NCBI GenBank assembly: GCA_964397665.1
Contig: CAYNJW010000006.1
Coordinates: 1-40,666, forward strand
Reading direction: 5' to 3'
DNA length: 40,666 bases
Origin: CAYNJW01 sp964397665
GTDB taxonomy: Archaea > Nanobdellota > Nanobdellia > Pacearchaeales > GW2011-AR1
Below, in pieces: positions 17,081 through 25,649 of this stretch. The notes beneath the pieces were generated by a model, which worked only from the letters and a program-made list of their open reading frames with translations, made no database searches and had not been told where the DNA came from. The stretch's first letter is position 1. Each line of letters starts with the position of its first letter. The translations under genes were made by a program, and so were the position numbers.

Positions 17081-17443
17081 CCCATCTTTCAAACCTAATG
17101 CAAAAGTATCTTTAATCGGATAAATTCTTAAGTTTTCCATTAAATTTTCTTGAGAGGTATTATATTCCTTAGCCCAATTGCTTGCAATTTCTGGATAAAC
17201 TTCCGCCATTTTTTGTGTAACTAATAGATAAGCTGTACTAAATCTATTTCGATATTCTTCAGACATTTTTAAATTCAGATAGGCACTAATAGCTCCAGAA
17301 GTTTTAGTCAACTCTGTAATTTTTAAAAATCCCTCTTTTGACATTGGGTCAAGTTTGGAAAAATCTATGTCTTTTAATTCTTTTAAAGAAACAATCTCCC
17401 TAATATTTCTTATATCCTCCACAGTAATTTTCTCTAAACACAT
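17069..17443 (-). CDS. Hypothetical protein, 124 aa
   Basis: Unrecognised, mostly helical, soluble protein with no cysteine pairs or membrane helix. Visible segments are TVEDIRNIREIVSLKELKDI, then FLKITELTKTSGAISAYLNLKMSEEY, then TAYLLVTQKMAEVYPEIASNWAKEY. Its last codons (KLE and stop) lie within the 91-bp repeat unit, so the end of the gene was copied with, or formed the edge of, that repeat. The original C-terminus may have been longer. It lies upstream of the OB-fold operon on the same strand with only the repeat between. Confidence 0.6.
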   Translation of the reverse strand: MCLEKITVEDIRNIREIVSLKELKDIDFSKLDPMSKEGFLKITELTKTSGAISAYLNLKMSEEYRNRFSTAYLLVTQKMAEVYPEIASNWAKEYNTSQENLMENLRIYPIKDTFALGLKDGKLE

Positions 17444-17506
17444 ACTTCTTAAATGTAAAAGAAATATTTAAGTATTTGTATTTCTATAACTTTTATTATT
17501 CTTCTT

Positions 17507-17704
17507 TTAATTTCTTATCAAGAGTCTTTTTAAAAATTTTCTTATATCTATTCCACTAGTTTTATTAATTACTGAATTATAACCATTCATATAATCATTG
17601 AATTCTTGTGGAGAACTTGTACCTGCACTCATTGGATTTGGCATTAATTTCTTCAAGCTATCTAATCTACCAAGATAATAAAAATTACTAACTAAATTTT
17701 CCAT
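17507..17704 (-). CDS. Small hypothetical protein, possible frameshift near its end
   Basis: A 65-aa reading frame I do not recognise, with a proline/serine/glycine middle (MPNPMSAGTSSPQEF) and a basic end. In another frame the last 50 bases read as a lysine-rich tail (KKIFKKTLDKKLKEE) and also end in a stop, near 17497. A one- or two-base indel near 17545-17550 would join the two, and that tail looks more protein-like than the current RLLIRN end. It is either a real short protein or a slightly broken gene. Its start has a short AT-rich gap to the MCM gene end. Confidence 0.45.
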   Translation of the reverse strand: MENLVSNFYYLGRLDSLKKLMPNPMSAGTSSPQEFNDYMNGYNSVINKTSGIDIRKFLKRLLIRN

Positions 17705-17747
17705 AAAAACTAAAACAAAAAATTCTTTTTAAAACTTCTTAATTTAT

Positions 17748-19790
17748 TTACATTCTTTGAACATACCCTCTTCTTGGTCTGAATAAATCTCCAGCCCTGA
17801 TTAACTTATCCATCACTTCTTTAAATTCCTCTTCTGTTAATTTCTCTCCAACTTCTTTTTCAACTTCTTCTAATGGAATTAATTTTCCAAACTTTTCCTC
17901 TAAAACTTCTAAAGCCTCTTTTACAATATGAATCTTGTTTCTTTTTGAAGCTGGATTTCCAGAAATTTTATCTATATCAAAACTCTTTGTTTCTTCATCA
18001 TAACCAACTTGCATCATATAGAATTTCATTAATTCTATTGCCTTTTCTGCATCTTCTGCAGTAACTTCTTTCCCCAATCTTGCTTTTGAAGTTGCTTCTG
18101 AAATTCTAACTAAAGCTTCTAACTGTCTTGCTGAAATTGGGATTGGCTTTACTCCTTTTCCAGTTATTGGTTGATTCCTAAGACCAACATAAAAGTCTTT
18201 TAATTTTTTTATTGCAGCATCTGTTAAAACAGGAGCACATTTTTGTTTAGCATAAGCAATATATTTCCTAAGTAAATCTTTTTCTATTGTTTCTTTCTTT
18301 GAAGTTTTTTGATGTTCTGCCAAAACATGTGATGCAATACTTTCATCACGTATTTTATTCGGTAAATCTCTTAAAATAAATAAAACATCAAAACGATTCA
18401 ACAAGGAGGGTGCTAAATTAACTTGTTTGGCAATCATTTCATCAGGATTAAATCTCCCATATTTTGGATTTGCAGCTGCTAAAACTGAAGTCTCTGAACG
18501 GAGTGTTGCTTGAACTGTTGCTTTTGAAATTGTTACAGTCTGTTGTTCCATTGCCTCATGCATTGTAGACCTATCATTTTCATCCATCTTTTCTAGCTCA
18601 TCAATACATATTAACCCTTTATTTGATAAAACCATTGCACCAGCTTCTAAACCCCAACCTTTTAAAAATTCATCTTTTACAACTGCAGCAGTAAGGCCCG
18701 CACCTGATGTAGATTTTCCTGAAACATATCTTCCTTTTGGAGCAATACCTGAAATAAATTTTAACATAACCGATTTTGCCACACCAGGATCACCAACCAA
18801 TAAAATATGTATATCTCCCCTAGTTTCGGTTCCATCAGATCTTACCTTTTTTACACCACCAAATAATTGCAAAATTAATGATTGTTTAATCTCTGAGTAG
18901 CCCCAAACTGATGGTGCAATTGAGTCCCTTAATCGTTCAAGGATTTTTGGATCTGCTGCTAACTCCCTAATTTCTTGTTCTTCTTCTTCACTAATCTCTA
19001 AATCATTAAATGTTTCTTCAAGAGGTATTAAATTATTAGCTTCTACTGCAATGTCATATCTTGTAGATAACGCGCCGGTTGCTAAAGAAACTGAAACTTC
19101 ATTTAGAACACCTACAACTTTAACCTTACTACCAGGTGTTGTTCGCTCTTCCATTTTTGGTTCAACTAAATCTCCTTTCAAAAAAACATTTAATCTTTTT
19201 GGTTGTTCTCCACCTGACAAAGAGTCTGGAGACTCTTCAATTACTAATCTTTGTGCATCGACCATATCTTTTGAAATTTCCCTAAACCCACCTCTTCGTC
19301 CACAAGAACATCTAGAAGGTTCTTTAAATTTTTTATCCATTTGTAAAACTGAAATAATTGTACCACATGAAGGACATTCAAATTTAGCATTTGTAACTTG
19401 TGGTCTAACTTCTGAAGCTTGTCTTACAATTCCCTCAATACTAATCATTTGACTAAGATGTTTTGCACGAATATTCCTAATCCTAATCTCTTGAGTTTGT
19501 GAAATAGAATTAAATCTTACTCTTGCATCTGAAATCAGGCCCAAATCTTCCAAAGCCAATTCAATTAATTGAAGAGTTTCCTCCGGTTTCATAATTAAAT
19601 TTTCTGCTAACTCTGGTGAAAATTCAGATAAATCTGAAAATTCTAAACGAACAACTTTTTCACCTTTTTTCGCTGTTTGACCTAAAACTTTTTTTTGAGT
19701 ACTTAAGAAATTTTTTGCTTCAATTAGTAATTCTTCATGACCACCTTTTTTCATTCCACCACTGGGCATCTTTGAATCTTGATCTTCCAT
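17748..19790 (-). CDS. mcm: Replicative MCM helicase
   Basis: The archaeal replicative helicase, a homohexamer that unwinds DNA 3' to 5'. The 680-aa product has the N-terminal domain with a zinc site (CPSCG near residue 139, then CSCG about 20 residues on). The AAA+ core holds Walker A GDPGVAKS near residue 332, Walker B LICIDELEKM, sensor region AAANPKYGRF and arginine finger SLLNRFDVLF. A C-terminal winged helix ends RPRRGYVQRM. Nothing is missing and no intein interrupts it. The C-terminal 60 residues (EVEKEVGEKLTEEEFKEVM) fit the winged helix. A short AT-rich leader region lies upstream. Confidence 0.97.
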   Translation of the reverse strand: MEDQDSKMPSGGMKKGGHEELLIEAKNFLSTQKKVLGQTAKKGEKVVRLEFSDLSEFSPELAENLIMKPEETLQLIELALEDLGLISDARVRFNSISQTQEIRIRNIRAKHLSQMISIEGIVRQASEVRPQVTNAKFECPSCGTIISVLQMDKKFKEPSRCSCGRRGGFREISKDMVDAQRLVIEESPDSLSGGEQPKRLNVFLKGDLVEPKMEERTTPGSKVKVVGVLNEVSVSLATGALSTRYDIAVEANNLIPLEETFNDLEISEEEEQEIRELAADPKILERLRDSIAPSVWGYSEIKQSLILQLFGGVKKVRSDGTETRGDIHILLVGDPGVAKSVMLKFISGIAPKGRYVSGKSTSGAGLTAAVVKDEFLKGWGLEAGAMVLSNKGLICIDELEKMDENDRSTMHEAMEQQTVTISKATVQATLRSETSVLAAANPKYGRFNPDEMIAKQVNLAPSLLNRFDVLFILRDLPNKIRDESIASHVLAEHQKTSKKETIEKDLLRKYIAYAKQKCAPVLTDAAIKKLKDFYVGLRNQPITGKGVKPIPISARQLEALVRISEATSKARLGKEVTAEDAEKAIELMKFYMMQVGYDEETKSFDIDKISGNPASKRNKIHIVKEALEVLEEKFGKLIPLEEVEKEVGEKLTEEEFKEVMDKLIRAGDLFRPRRGYVQRM

Positions 19791-19885
19791 GAAGTTAAAT
19801 AATAAAAGTTGTTTATAAAAATATAGGTACTTTAAGGTAGATATTAGAAAATAGAGATTAATTTTATTTAATTATAATTAATGAA

Positions 19886-20215
19886 TTATTTTGTTAAAAG
19901 ACTATACTTCTCTAATGTCTGAAGAATTAACTCCCTTTCTAAATCTTTGACATTTATTCCAACACTTTCAAAAACTGAAAAATAGTGAAATACTGCTTCT
20001 TGGTATCCTGCTTCACTAACTTGCAAATTTTTATTTTTTCCAGATTCTTTACTGAGAAACCTATGAATCTTTTCACCTTCCTTTTTAAAAAAGACGAGCT
20101 TTCCATATTTTTGATCAACACCAAAATATTTTGCTTCTGTTAGTCTTAAAATCTTTCCTACTGGATCTAAATATCTAACAGTATAATCTTTTCCAAATTC
20201 TAATTTCTTTTCCAT
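19886..20215 (-). CDS. Hypothetical protein, 109 aa
   Basis: Unrecognised soluble protein. The first half looks like a small beta barrel (FGKDYTVRYLDPVGKILRLTEAKYFG, KYGKLVFFKKEG), suggestive of an SH3-like or Sm-like fold, and the second half is helical (EAVFHYFSVFESVGINVKDLERELILQTLEKYSLL). No catalytic motif is visible. It lies 95 bases upstream of mcm on the same strand and just downstream of the scaffold gap, so its true upstream neighbour is not known. Confidence 0.6.
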   Translation of the reverse strand: MEKKLEFGKDYTVRYLDPVGKILRLTEAKYFGVDQKYGKLVFFKKEGEKIHRFLSKESGKNKNLQVSEAGYQEAVFHYFSVFESVGINVKDLERELILQTLEKYSLLTK

Positions 20216-20233
20216 GTATTCTCTTCTTAAAAG

Positions 20234-20246
20234 GATTTTATAAAGA
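20234..20246 (-). promoter_or_regulatory. TATA-like promoter of the 109-aa protein gene
   Basis: On the minus strand CTTTATAAAATCC lies about 20-30 bases before the ATG at 20215, close to the BRE/TATA spacing used elsewhere in the window. Confidence 0.5.
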
Positions 20247-20261
20247 TTTAGATGATTAAGA

Positions 20262-20361
20262 NNNNNNNNNNNNNNNNNNNNNNNNNNNNNNNNNNNNNNN
20301 NNNNNNNNNNNNNNNNNNNNNNNNNNNNNNNNNNNNNNNNNNNNNNNNNNNNNNNNNNNNN
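20262..20361. other. Scaffold gap, 100 N
   Basis: A run of exactly 100 N, the usual placeholder for a scaffold join of unknown real size. No gene is cut by it: the 109-aa gene starts before it and the cbf5 stop lies 23 bases after it. The real gap may contain genes. Confidence 0.99.
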
Positions 20362-20383
20362 AAAATTTTAAGAAACTAACTAA

Positions 20384-21232
20384 TCAATTGAAAACAAATA
20401 ATGGTTTGGCTAAAATATCTTCACCTTTTTCAGTTGTTTTTTGTGCTATTTCTACAAATTGTTTTTTACAAAAAACTGCAAAAACATTTTCCTTTGGAAT
20501 TTCTGTTAGAACATCTCTCTTAAAAATTGGTTTCCCACAATGTAAATGTTTTACAGAAGCTTTATTGATTTCTATAAATGGCATAATTTTTTTTAGAGCT
20601 TCTTCTGCTGGAAAAATCATTTTTCTCAAAGGTTTATCATTTCCTGATTCATATTCTTTTATTGCTTTATCCAATTCAAATAAAGTGACTGAGGTCTCCT
20701 CTTTAATAATTCCAGCACGGATTCTTCTTAACTCTGACATGTGTGCACCCTCAACTATTTCTCCAAGATCTGAACAAAGTTTTCTAATATATGTTCCCCC
20801 TTCTACTTCTGCAATAAATAAAAAATCTTTTTTATCTTCTGATTCCTCTAATAACTCCCATCTAAAAACCTCTCTTATTCTCTCTTGCCTCTTCACTGCA
20901 GATTTTATTGGTGGTGTTTGTTTTATTTTCCCAATAAATTTTTTATCGATAATTTTTTGCAACTCTTTAATACTTTGTTCTTTATGTGTATGCATAATCC
21001 CAATATACTCTTTATCATGGCCAAGAAAATATCCTGTCAACTTACAAGCCCTTCCGAGTGCAACAGGTAAAACTCCTGTAACTGCAGGATCTAACGTTCC
21101 GAAATGTGATGTCTTTTTAAGTTTTAATTTTCTTTTTACTTGATCAGAAACTGTAAAACTTGTTGGACCAGTTGGTTTATCAATGTTAATTATCCCGAAT
21201 TCTAACAAATCTTTTATAGGTTTAAGTGCCAT
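20384..21232 (-). CDS. cbf5: rRNA pseudouridine synthase Cbf5 (TruB family), short form
   Basis: Catalytic subunit of the archaeal H/ACA ribonucleoprotein, which converts uridine to pseudouridine in rRNA and at tRNA position 55. The catalytic aspartate is D48 in HFGTLDPAVTGVLP. Other motifs are INIDKPTGPTS at the start, KEYIGIMHTH, the QTPPIKSAVKRQ loop, EGGTYIRKLCSDLG, and GAHMSELRRIRAG. The C-terminal part (CGKPIFKRDVL... VFAVF) is a PUA domain. At 282 aa it is shorter than the usual 330 or so, so some loops and the C-terminal tail are trimmed. Archaeal context and the PUA domain favour Cbf5 over bacterial TruB. Confidence 0.9.
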   Translation of the reverse strand: MALKPIKDLLEFGIINIDKPTGPTSFTVSDQVKRKLKLKKTSHFGTLDPAVTGVLPVALGRACKLTGYFLGHDKEYIGIMHTHKEQSIKELQKIIDKKFIGKIKQTPPIKSAVKRQERIREVFRWELLEESEDKKDFLFIAEVEGGTYIRKLCSDLGEIVEGAHMSELRRIRAGIIKEETSVTLFELDKAIKEYESGNDKPLRKMIFPAEEALKKIMPFIEINKASVKHLHCGKPIFKRDVLTEIPKENVFAVFCKKQFVEIAQKTTEKGEDILAKPLFVFN

Positions 21233-21320
21233 AAATTTATTTAGAAAGAAGAGTTTAAATCCTTTTGTTCTAACTCAGTCAAAAAGAAAGAATTAAAAAG
21301 TAGTTGAACATGCCTTCTTT

Positions 21321-22580
21321 ATGAAACAGATTTTTTACAAATCTCTTCTCCTTAGTTCTCTCCTATTCAATGGCTGTAAAATTATTCCACCGGCATATTT
21401 AACTAAGTCTTATGAAGAATTAAAAAAATCAGATGATGTACGACAAATAAGGATGAAAAAAAGCAGATCTAAGTCATTAGAAGAAAAAGTAAACTATTTT
21501 AATAGATTAATTGATAAAGATCTTGTCAAAATATCTGATGGTGTTCTAATTCCAACTGCAAGATATAAAACTAATAAAAAACCACTTCAAGCAGAGGTTA
21601 ACTCTGCATATCTCTGTGCTTTGAGTTTTGAATATGCTGTTACTAAAAATAAAAAAACCAAACTAAGAGCAGAATCAATTTTAAAAGGACTTATTGCAAT
21701 GGATAAACTCGACGGGTTTGATGGATATATCCCTTATGAAATTAATGGAAACACAAAAGAAGTATCTAAAAGAGAAACCCATGCAAATGTATATGATCAA
21801 ATCTTTTTTGCATATTATTATATGGATAAATTTCTGGGTAAAAATAAATTAATAGAAAAACATATTTCACTAATTTATAACAAGTGGTTAATGGATGATT
21901 TTGAACTTAAAAAACCAAATGGAGAAAAAAGTAAATACTCTAATTTAAAAATTAAAAAAACATTTAGTCTAAATCCTTCAAGGTCATTAGAAAGAAAGCT
22001 TCTTGATGGAATTGCTTACAAACTTGGAAATAATGAAACTAAACAAAAAGTTTTGAAATACGGTTGGAAAGGAAAAACAAGTGGAAAACTTTATCTAAAT
22101 CTGGGATTTTTAGAGATTCCGACTTCTTCTTCTAGCTGGTTAAATATGTTGGACTTGAAACTTCTTGAAGAACTTAATCTCGAAAATAATGTTAGACTTA
22201 AAAAACTTATAAAAAATTATGAAAATCAAAAAAATCCTTTTTTTCAGATACTTTTATCTTTATCTAATGGAAAAATAACTAATCCTTTAATTAAAAAACG
22301 ATTGTCTGAATTTCCTTGCCCTTGTGATGGTGAAAGAATTATAAACTCCCATAGAAAAGAAATTAAATTAAGACCTCGTAGATTCATAAAAAGTACTTCG
22401 AAAATTGAATCTGAAATTCCTCTTCCTTTATTTGAAATTACTAGCGATCACTATCTCTGGAAAAGAAATCTTTTAGATATAGACAGAAATTCAGATAGCA
22501 CTGTAAGTGAATATTACGGTATTGATTTTTTACAAGCATATTGGATGTTTAGATATTTAAAATTAAAAAGTTCCTTTTAA
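21321..22580 (+). CDS. Putative lipoprotein with helical-barrel features
   Basis: A 419-aa exported protein. The start MKQIFYKSLLLSSLLFNGC has a basic n-region, a hydrophobic core and a lipobox ending LFNGC, so it is probably lipid-anchored at C19. The body is largely helical: NSAYLCALSFEYAVT, ESILKGLIAMDKL, THANVYDQIFFAYYYMDKFLG, and late YYGIDFLQAYWMFRYLKL. Paired helices with aromatic ends, plus a GYIPYEI turn, recall (alpha/alpha)6 carbohydrate-active enzymes, but no catalytic motif can be assigned. Its end overlaps the convergent AlkD-like gene by 18 bases. Function unknown; fold is inference. Confidence 0.6.
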   Translation: MKQIFYKSLLLSSLLFNGCKIIPPAYLTKSYEELKKSDDVRQIRMKKSRSKSLEEKVNYFNRLIDKDLVKISDGVLIPTARYKTNKKPLQAEVNSAYLCALSFEYAVTKNKKTKLRAESILKGLIAMDKLDGFDGYIPYEINGNTKEVSKRETHANVYDQIFFAYYYMDKFLGKNKLIEKHISLIYNKWLMDDFELKKPNGEKSKYSNLKIKKTFSLNPSRSLERKLLDGIAYKLGNNETKQKVLKYGWKGKTSGKLYLNLGFLEIPTSSSSWLNMLDLKLLEELNLENNVRLKKLIKNYENQKNPFFQILLSLSNGKITNPLIKKRLSEFPCPCDGERIINSHRKEIKLRPRRFIKSTSKIESEIPLPLFEITSDHYLWKRNLLDIDRNSDSTVSEYYGIDFLQAYWMFRYLKLKSSF

Positions 22581-23255
22581 ATAAATTTTTCGCTTTTTAT
22601 CTTCCATCTTTTCAATTGCATATCTTAATGTTGTCCTCGATAATTTTTTATAATTTTTTCTTAAAAACTTTTCAACAAGAAGAGAATTTCTTTTCCAAAT
22701 TTCTCTTAACATCCATCCAACAGATTTATTTATTAAATCTTCTTTATCTTGCAATAATTTCTCTGAAATTTTCAAGGAATCTTTAAACTTCCCTCTTTTA
22801 ATAAAATAAAATGTTGAAACTATTGCAATCCTTCTCTTCCATAAATTTTCTGAAGCTGCCAGTTCATAAAGAAAATCTTTTTTCTTTTTAAAAAGAAAAC
22901 TTCCAATAATTTTTGGAGCGGTGGAATCAACTAAATCCCAATTATTTACTGAATCCAAATGTTTAAGATAAAAATCATAAATTTGTGTTTTATCTTTTGA
23001 AATAGAATATCTCTCTACCAAAATTAACAAACCACACATCCTCTCTTCGTGGATTTCAGAATCTAATAATATTCTAATTTCTTCTAATTTAACAAAAAGA
23101 TTATTCCTTGCAATTTTTCTTATATCTCCTACAGAAACACCAATAAAAATATCTTTCTCAGAATATTGTCCTTTGTTTGTCTTGAAAAAATAAAGATTTT
23201 GTCTTTTTCTTTCAACCTTTGAAATTCTTTTTAATTCTTTTTTTATATTTTCCAT
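22563..23255 (-). CDS. AlkD-like DNA alkylation-repair HEAT-repeat protein
   Basis: A 230-aa all-helical protein of the AlkC/AlkD family, which removes alkylated bases. Recognisable are the RQNLYFFKTNKGQYS region, the GVSVGDIRKIAR motif, EERMCGLLIL, NNWDLVDSTAPKIIG (the most diagnostic segment), LWKRRIAIVSTFYFIKRG and NKSVGWMLREIWKRN. Length matches AlkD. It diverges from the secreted-protein gene at 23307, sharing a 51-base promoter region. Glycosylase activity is expected from the conserved core; substrate is not visible. Confidence 0.88.
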   Translation of the reverse strand: MENIKKELKRISKVERKRQNLYFFKTNKGQYSEKDIFIGVSVGDIRKIARNNLFVKLEEIRILLDSEIHEERMCGLLILVERYSISKDKTQIYDFYLKHLDSVNNWDLVDSTAPKIIGSFLFKKKKDFLYELAASENLWKRRIAIVSTFYFIKRGKFKDSLKISEKLLQDKEDLINKSVGWMLREIWKRNSLLVEKFLRKNYKKLSRTTLRYAIEKMEDKKRKIYLKGTF

Positions 23256-23306
23256 ATTTTAACAAAGACATAATTATTTAAAGTAGTTTCTATTTAAATT
23301 TACATA

Positions 23307-24119
23307 ATGGGTAAATCATTGGCCAAATTTGCTTTCGGCGTTCTCCTTGGAAGTAGTCTTCTATTAAATCAAAATAAAACATATGGTTCTGAGTTAATTA
23401 AAACAAATAATACTCAAGAGTTAAATCTTTTCGAAGATAGTCCTAGAAAAATTCATTCTTTAGAAGACTTAAAAATTTATAAAAGTCCTGAATTAGCTAC
23501 TCAAGAAAATTTAAAATATCATCTTGAAGAAGAATTTCTTTATGGTAATCGAAAAAAAGTTTTAATTTCTGATGGAAAAAATCCTCTTGAAGGTTTTTTA
23601 AGTCAACTAGAAAACATTCTTAAAACAAAATCTACAAATTACCAATTATTTCAAACACCTCAAGAAAACTTTTTTATGACCAATCTTGCTCAAAATCAAC
23701 TTTACGAAAATCAAAAGAAAGATATTCTTGCTGATGCTTGTTTTGATGCAGTTAAAGAATATTTAAGAAATTTCAAGTGGGTAAGAAAACAAAGAGCAAA
23801 AATTCAAAAAATTACTTCTAAAAGAATTAAAATAAAAAAAACAACATTTAGATTTGGAGTAAATTATGATCATGAGAATTTTATCAGCCCATATATTGAA
23901 GCTAAAAATCTTTGGGTTATAGATAAAGCTAAATTAAATTATATGTTTGAAAAAGGGGTTAAATTCACCTTATTAAAAAATATTTCTAAAAATGGTTATA
24001 TTTCCTTAAGTTTTACTTCAAATCAAGAAGAAAAAGAAAAGGAAGTTGAAAGAACCAACTTTTATAACTCTGAGCCAAGAGGAACGAGTGCATTTCTTAA
24101 TATAGCTTTCAAATTTTAA
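23307..24119 (+). CDS. Secreted hypothetical protein with beta-rich C-terminus
   Basis: A 270-aa protein with a signal peptide (LAKFAFGVLLGSSLLL, cleavage likely near residue 27). The middle is charged and helical. The last 90 residues become beta-rich: TTFRFGVNYDHE, SPYIEAKNLWVIDKA, LNYMFEKGVKFTLLKN, GYISLSFTSN, and the final TSAFLNIAFKF. The alternating pattern and a C-terminal phenylalanine resemble the last strands of bacterial outer-membrane barrels, which is unexpected in an archaeon. This may be chance in a secreted beta-sandwich. Function unknown. Confidence 0.6.
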   Translation: MGKSLAKFAFGVLLGSSLLLNQNKTYGSELIKTNNTQELNLFEDSPRKIHSLEDLKIYKSPELATQENLKYHLEEEFLYGNRKKVLISDGKNPLEGFLSQLENILKTKSTNYQLFQTPQENFFMTNLAQNQLYENQKKDILADACFDAVKEYLRNFKWVRKQRAKIQKITSKRIKIKKTTFRFGVNYDHENFISPYIEAKNLWVIDKAKLNYMFEKGVKFTLLKNISKNGYISLSFTSNQEEKEKEVERTNFYNSEPRGTSAFLNIAFKF

Positions 24120-24152
24120 ATCTAAATTAAAAACTTAAACAGATTTTTAATC

Positions 24153-24167
24153 GCAAAGATTTATAAA
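24153..24167 (+). promoter_or_regulatory. BRE/TATA promoter of the exosome operon
   Basis: GCAAAGATTTATAAA ends 29 bases before the rrp4 ATG at 24197. It shares the AAAGATTTATAAA core with the promoters at 38701 and 39001. It likely drives rrp4, rrp41, rrp42 and rpoK together. Confidence 0.6.
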
Positions 24168-24196
24168 CCCATTTTTGCAAAAAATAATAAGATACT

Positions 24197-24934
24197 ATGA
24201 GCGAAAGAAAAATTGTAGTTCCTGGCGAAACTATTGTACAAGGTAGTGAATTCTTACCAGGAGAAGGTACACGAAGAGAAGGAGACAAAGTTGTTGCAGG
24301 TAAATATGGTCTTGCTGAGATTTCAGATAAATTAATAAAGATTATCCCATTATCTGGTCCATATGAACCTCGAAGAGGCAATGCTATAATTGGAACTGTA
24401 ATTGATATTACTTTTAGAGGATGGTTAATTGACTATGGAAATTCTAATAATGGATTCTTATCTGTTTCTGAGGTTCCAAGATATATTGGGAAAGGTGAAT
24501 TAGAAGAACATTTTACTTTTGGAGATGTTATTTTTTGTAAAGTTTGGGGCGCAAATGGAGGAAATATTGATTTATCTGTTAAAATGAGGGGTTTTGGAAA
24601 ATTAATCGGTGGACAATTAATGAAAGTTAACCCTCATAAAGTTCCAAGAATAATAGGAAAAGAAGGTTCAATGGTAAACTTAATTAAAAATGCTACTGAT
24701 GCTAATATCACAGTTGGACAAAATGGTTTTGTTTGGATTAAATCAGAAAAAATTGAAAATGAATTAAATGCTAAAAAGATTATTGAATTTATTTGTGAAA
24801 ATTCATACATACAAGGATTAACAGTTAAGGTTGAAGAATTTGTTAAAGAATTGGGAATTTCTAATAAGGGTTCAGTTGAAATAGTTGAAGAAAATACTGA
24901 TATTTCAAAAAATGAAAAGGAGAGTGAAGAATAA
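24197..24934 (+). CDS. rrp4: Exosome RNA-binding subunit Rrp4
   Basis: Cap subunit of the archaeal exosome, which guides RNA into the Rrp41/Rrp42 ring. The 245-aa protein has the N-terminal domain (VVPGETIVQGSEFLPGEGT, then KVVAGKYGLAEI), an S1 domain near residues 64-135 (GNAIIGTVIDITFRGWLIDYG) and a KH domain near 140-205 with the GKEGS loop (IIGKEGSMVNLI). A serine/glutamate-rich tail ends the protein. It is the first gene of a four-gene run, with one base before rrp41. Confidence 0.95.
   Translation: MSERKIVVPGETIVQGSEFLPGEGTRREGDKVVAGKYGLAEISDKLIKIIPLSGPYEPRRGNAIIGTVIDITFRGWLIDYGNSNNGFLSVSEVPRYIGKGELEEHFTFGDVIFCKVWGANGGNIDLSVKMRGFGKLIGGQLMKVNPHKVPRIIGKEGSMVNLIKNATDANITVGQNGFVWIKSEKIENELNAKKIIEFICENSYIQGLTVKVEEFVKELGISNKGSVEIVEENTDISKNEKESEE
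24917..24922 (+). promoter_or_regulatory. Shine-Dalgarno-like site before rrp41
   Basis: AAGGAG inside the end of rrp4 lies 13 bases before the rrp41 ATG at 24936, longer than the usual 5-9. It favours an internal start and coupling of rrp41 to rrp4; most first genes in this window have no such site. Confidence 0.45.
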
Positions 24935-24935
24935 A

Positions 24936-25649
24936 ATGACTGGAAGTTATGAAAAACGATTTGATGGTAGAGCACTTGATGAATGTAGACCAATTAGAGC
25001 ACAAGTAGGAATTGTTCCTTCTGCAGATGGTAGTGCAATGTTTGAAACAGGAAAAACAAGAGCTATTGCAATAGTTAGAGGACCAAGAAAATTACATCCT
25101 AAACATATGGAAAATCCAAAAAAAGGAATTTTAAGAGTTACTTATCAAATGATGTCCTTCTCAGTATGGGATAGGATTAGACCAGGATTGAGTAGAAGAG
25201 GTCAGGAAATTTCAAAAGTTGCTGAATGGGCTTTATCAGAGGTTGTTGACTTAGAAGCATTTCCAAATTCTGTTGTTGATGTTTTTATTCAAATTCCTCA
25301 AGCTGATGCAGGTACAAGAGTTGCAGGATTAAATGCTGCTGCAATGGCTTTAGCACATTCAGGATTGCCTATGAAAGAAATGGTTTCAGCAATAGCAACT
25401 GGAAAAGTTGATAAAACAATTGTTGTTGATGTTGATTACGATGAAGAAGCATACCATGAGGGAGAAGGTTCTACAGATATCCCAATGGCGTTTACTTCAT
25501 TAACTAAAAAAATTACACTATTACAGTTAGATGGTAAAATTGCACCAAAAGAGTTAAAAGAAGCAATAGAATTAGGTAAACAAGCTTGCGAGAAGATCTT
25601 AGAGATACAAACTAAAGCATTAAAAAATCCAGGAGAAATAATCAAATGA
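24936..25649 (+). CDS. rrp41: Exosome catalytic subunit Rrp41
   Basis: The RNase PH-fold subunit that carries out phosphorolytic 3'-to-5' RNA decay in the archaeal exosome. Motifs: KRFDGRALDECRPI at the start, DGSAMFETGKTRAIAIVRGPR, the RRGQEISK phosphate-binding segment, QIPQADAGTRVAGLNAAAMAL and the acid VVDVDYDEE. Length is 237 aa from ATG 24936; an in-frame upstream start would extend into rrp4 and adds a basic, non-family stretch. Its stop overlaps the rrp42 start (ATGA). Confidence 0.96.
   Translation: MTGSYEKRFDGRALDECRPIRAQVGIVPSADGSAMFETGKTRAIAIVRGPRKLHPKHMENPKKGILRVTYQMMSFSVWDRIRPGLSRRGQEISKVAEWALSEVVDLEAFPNSVVDVFIQIPQADAGTRVAGLNAAAMALAHSGLPMKEMVSAIATGKVDKTIVVDVDYDEEAYHEGEGSTDIPMAFTSLTKKITLLQLDGKIAPKELKEAIELGKQACEKILEIQTKALKNPGEIIK

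Noticed and set aside
20388..21143. A 251-aa plus-strand frame opposite cbf5
   Set aside because: Cbf5 motifs on the minus strand are unmistakable; the opposite frame is a serine/phenylalanine-rich shadow.
24127..24381. An 84-aa minus-strand frame over the start of rrp4
   Set aside because: It overlaps the rrp4 promoter and N-terminal coding region, which are clearly real on the plus strand.
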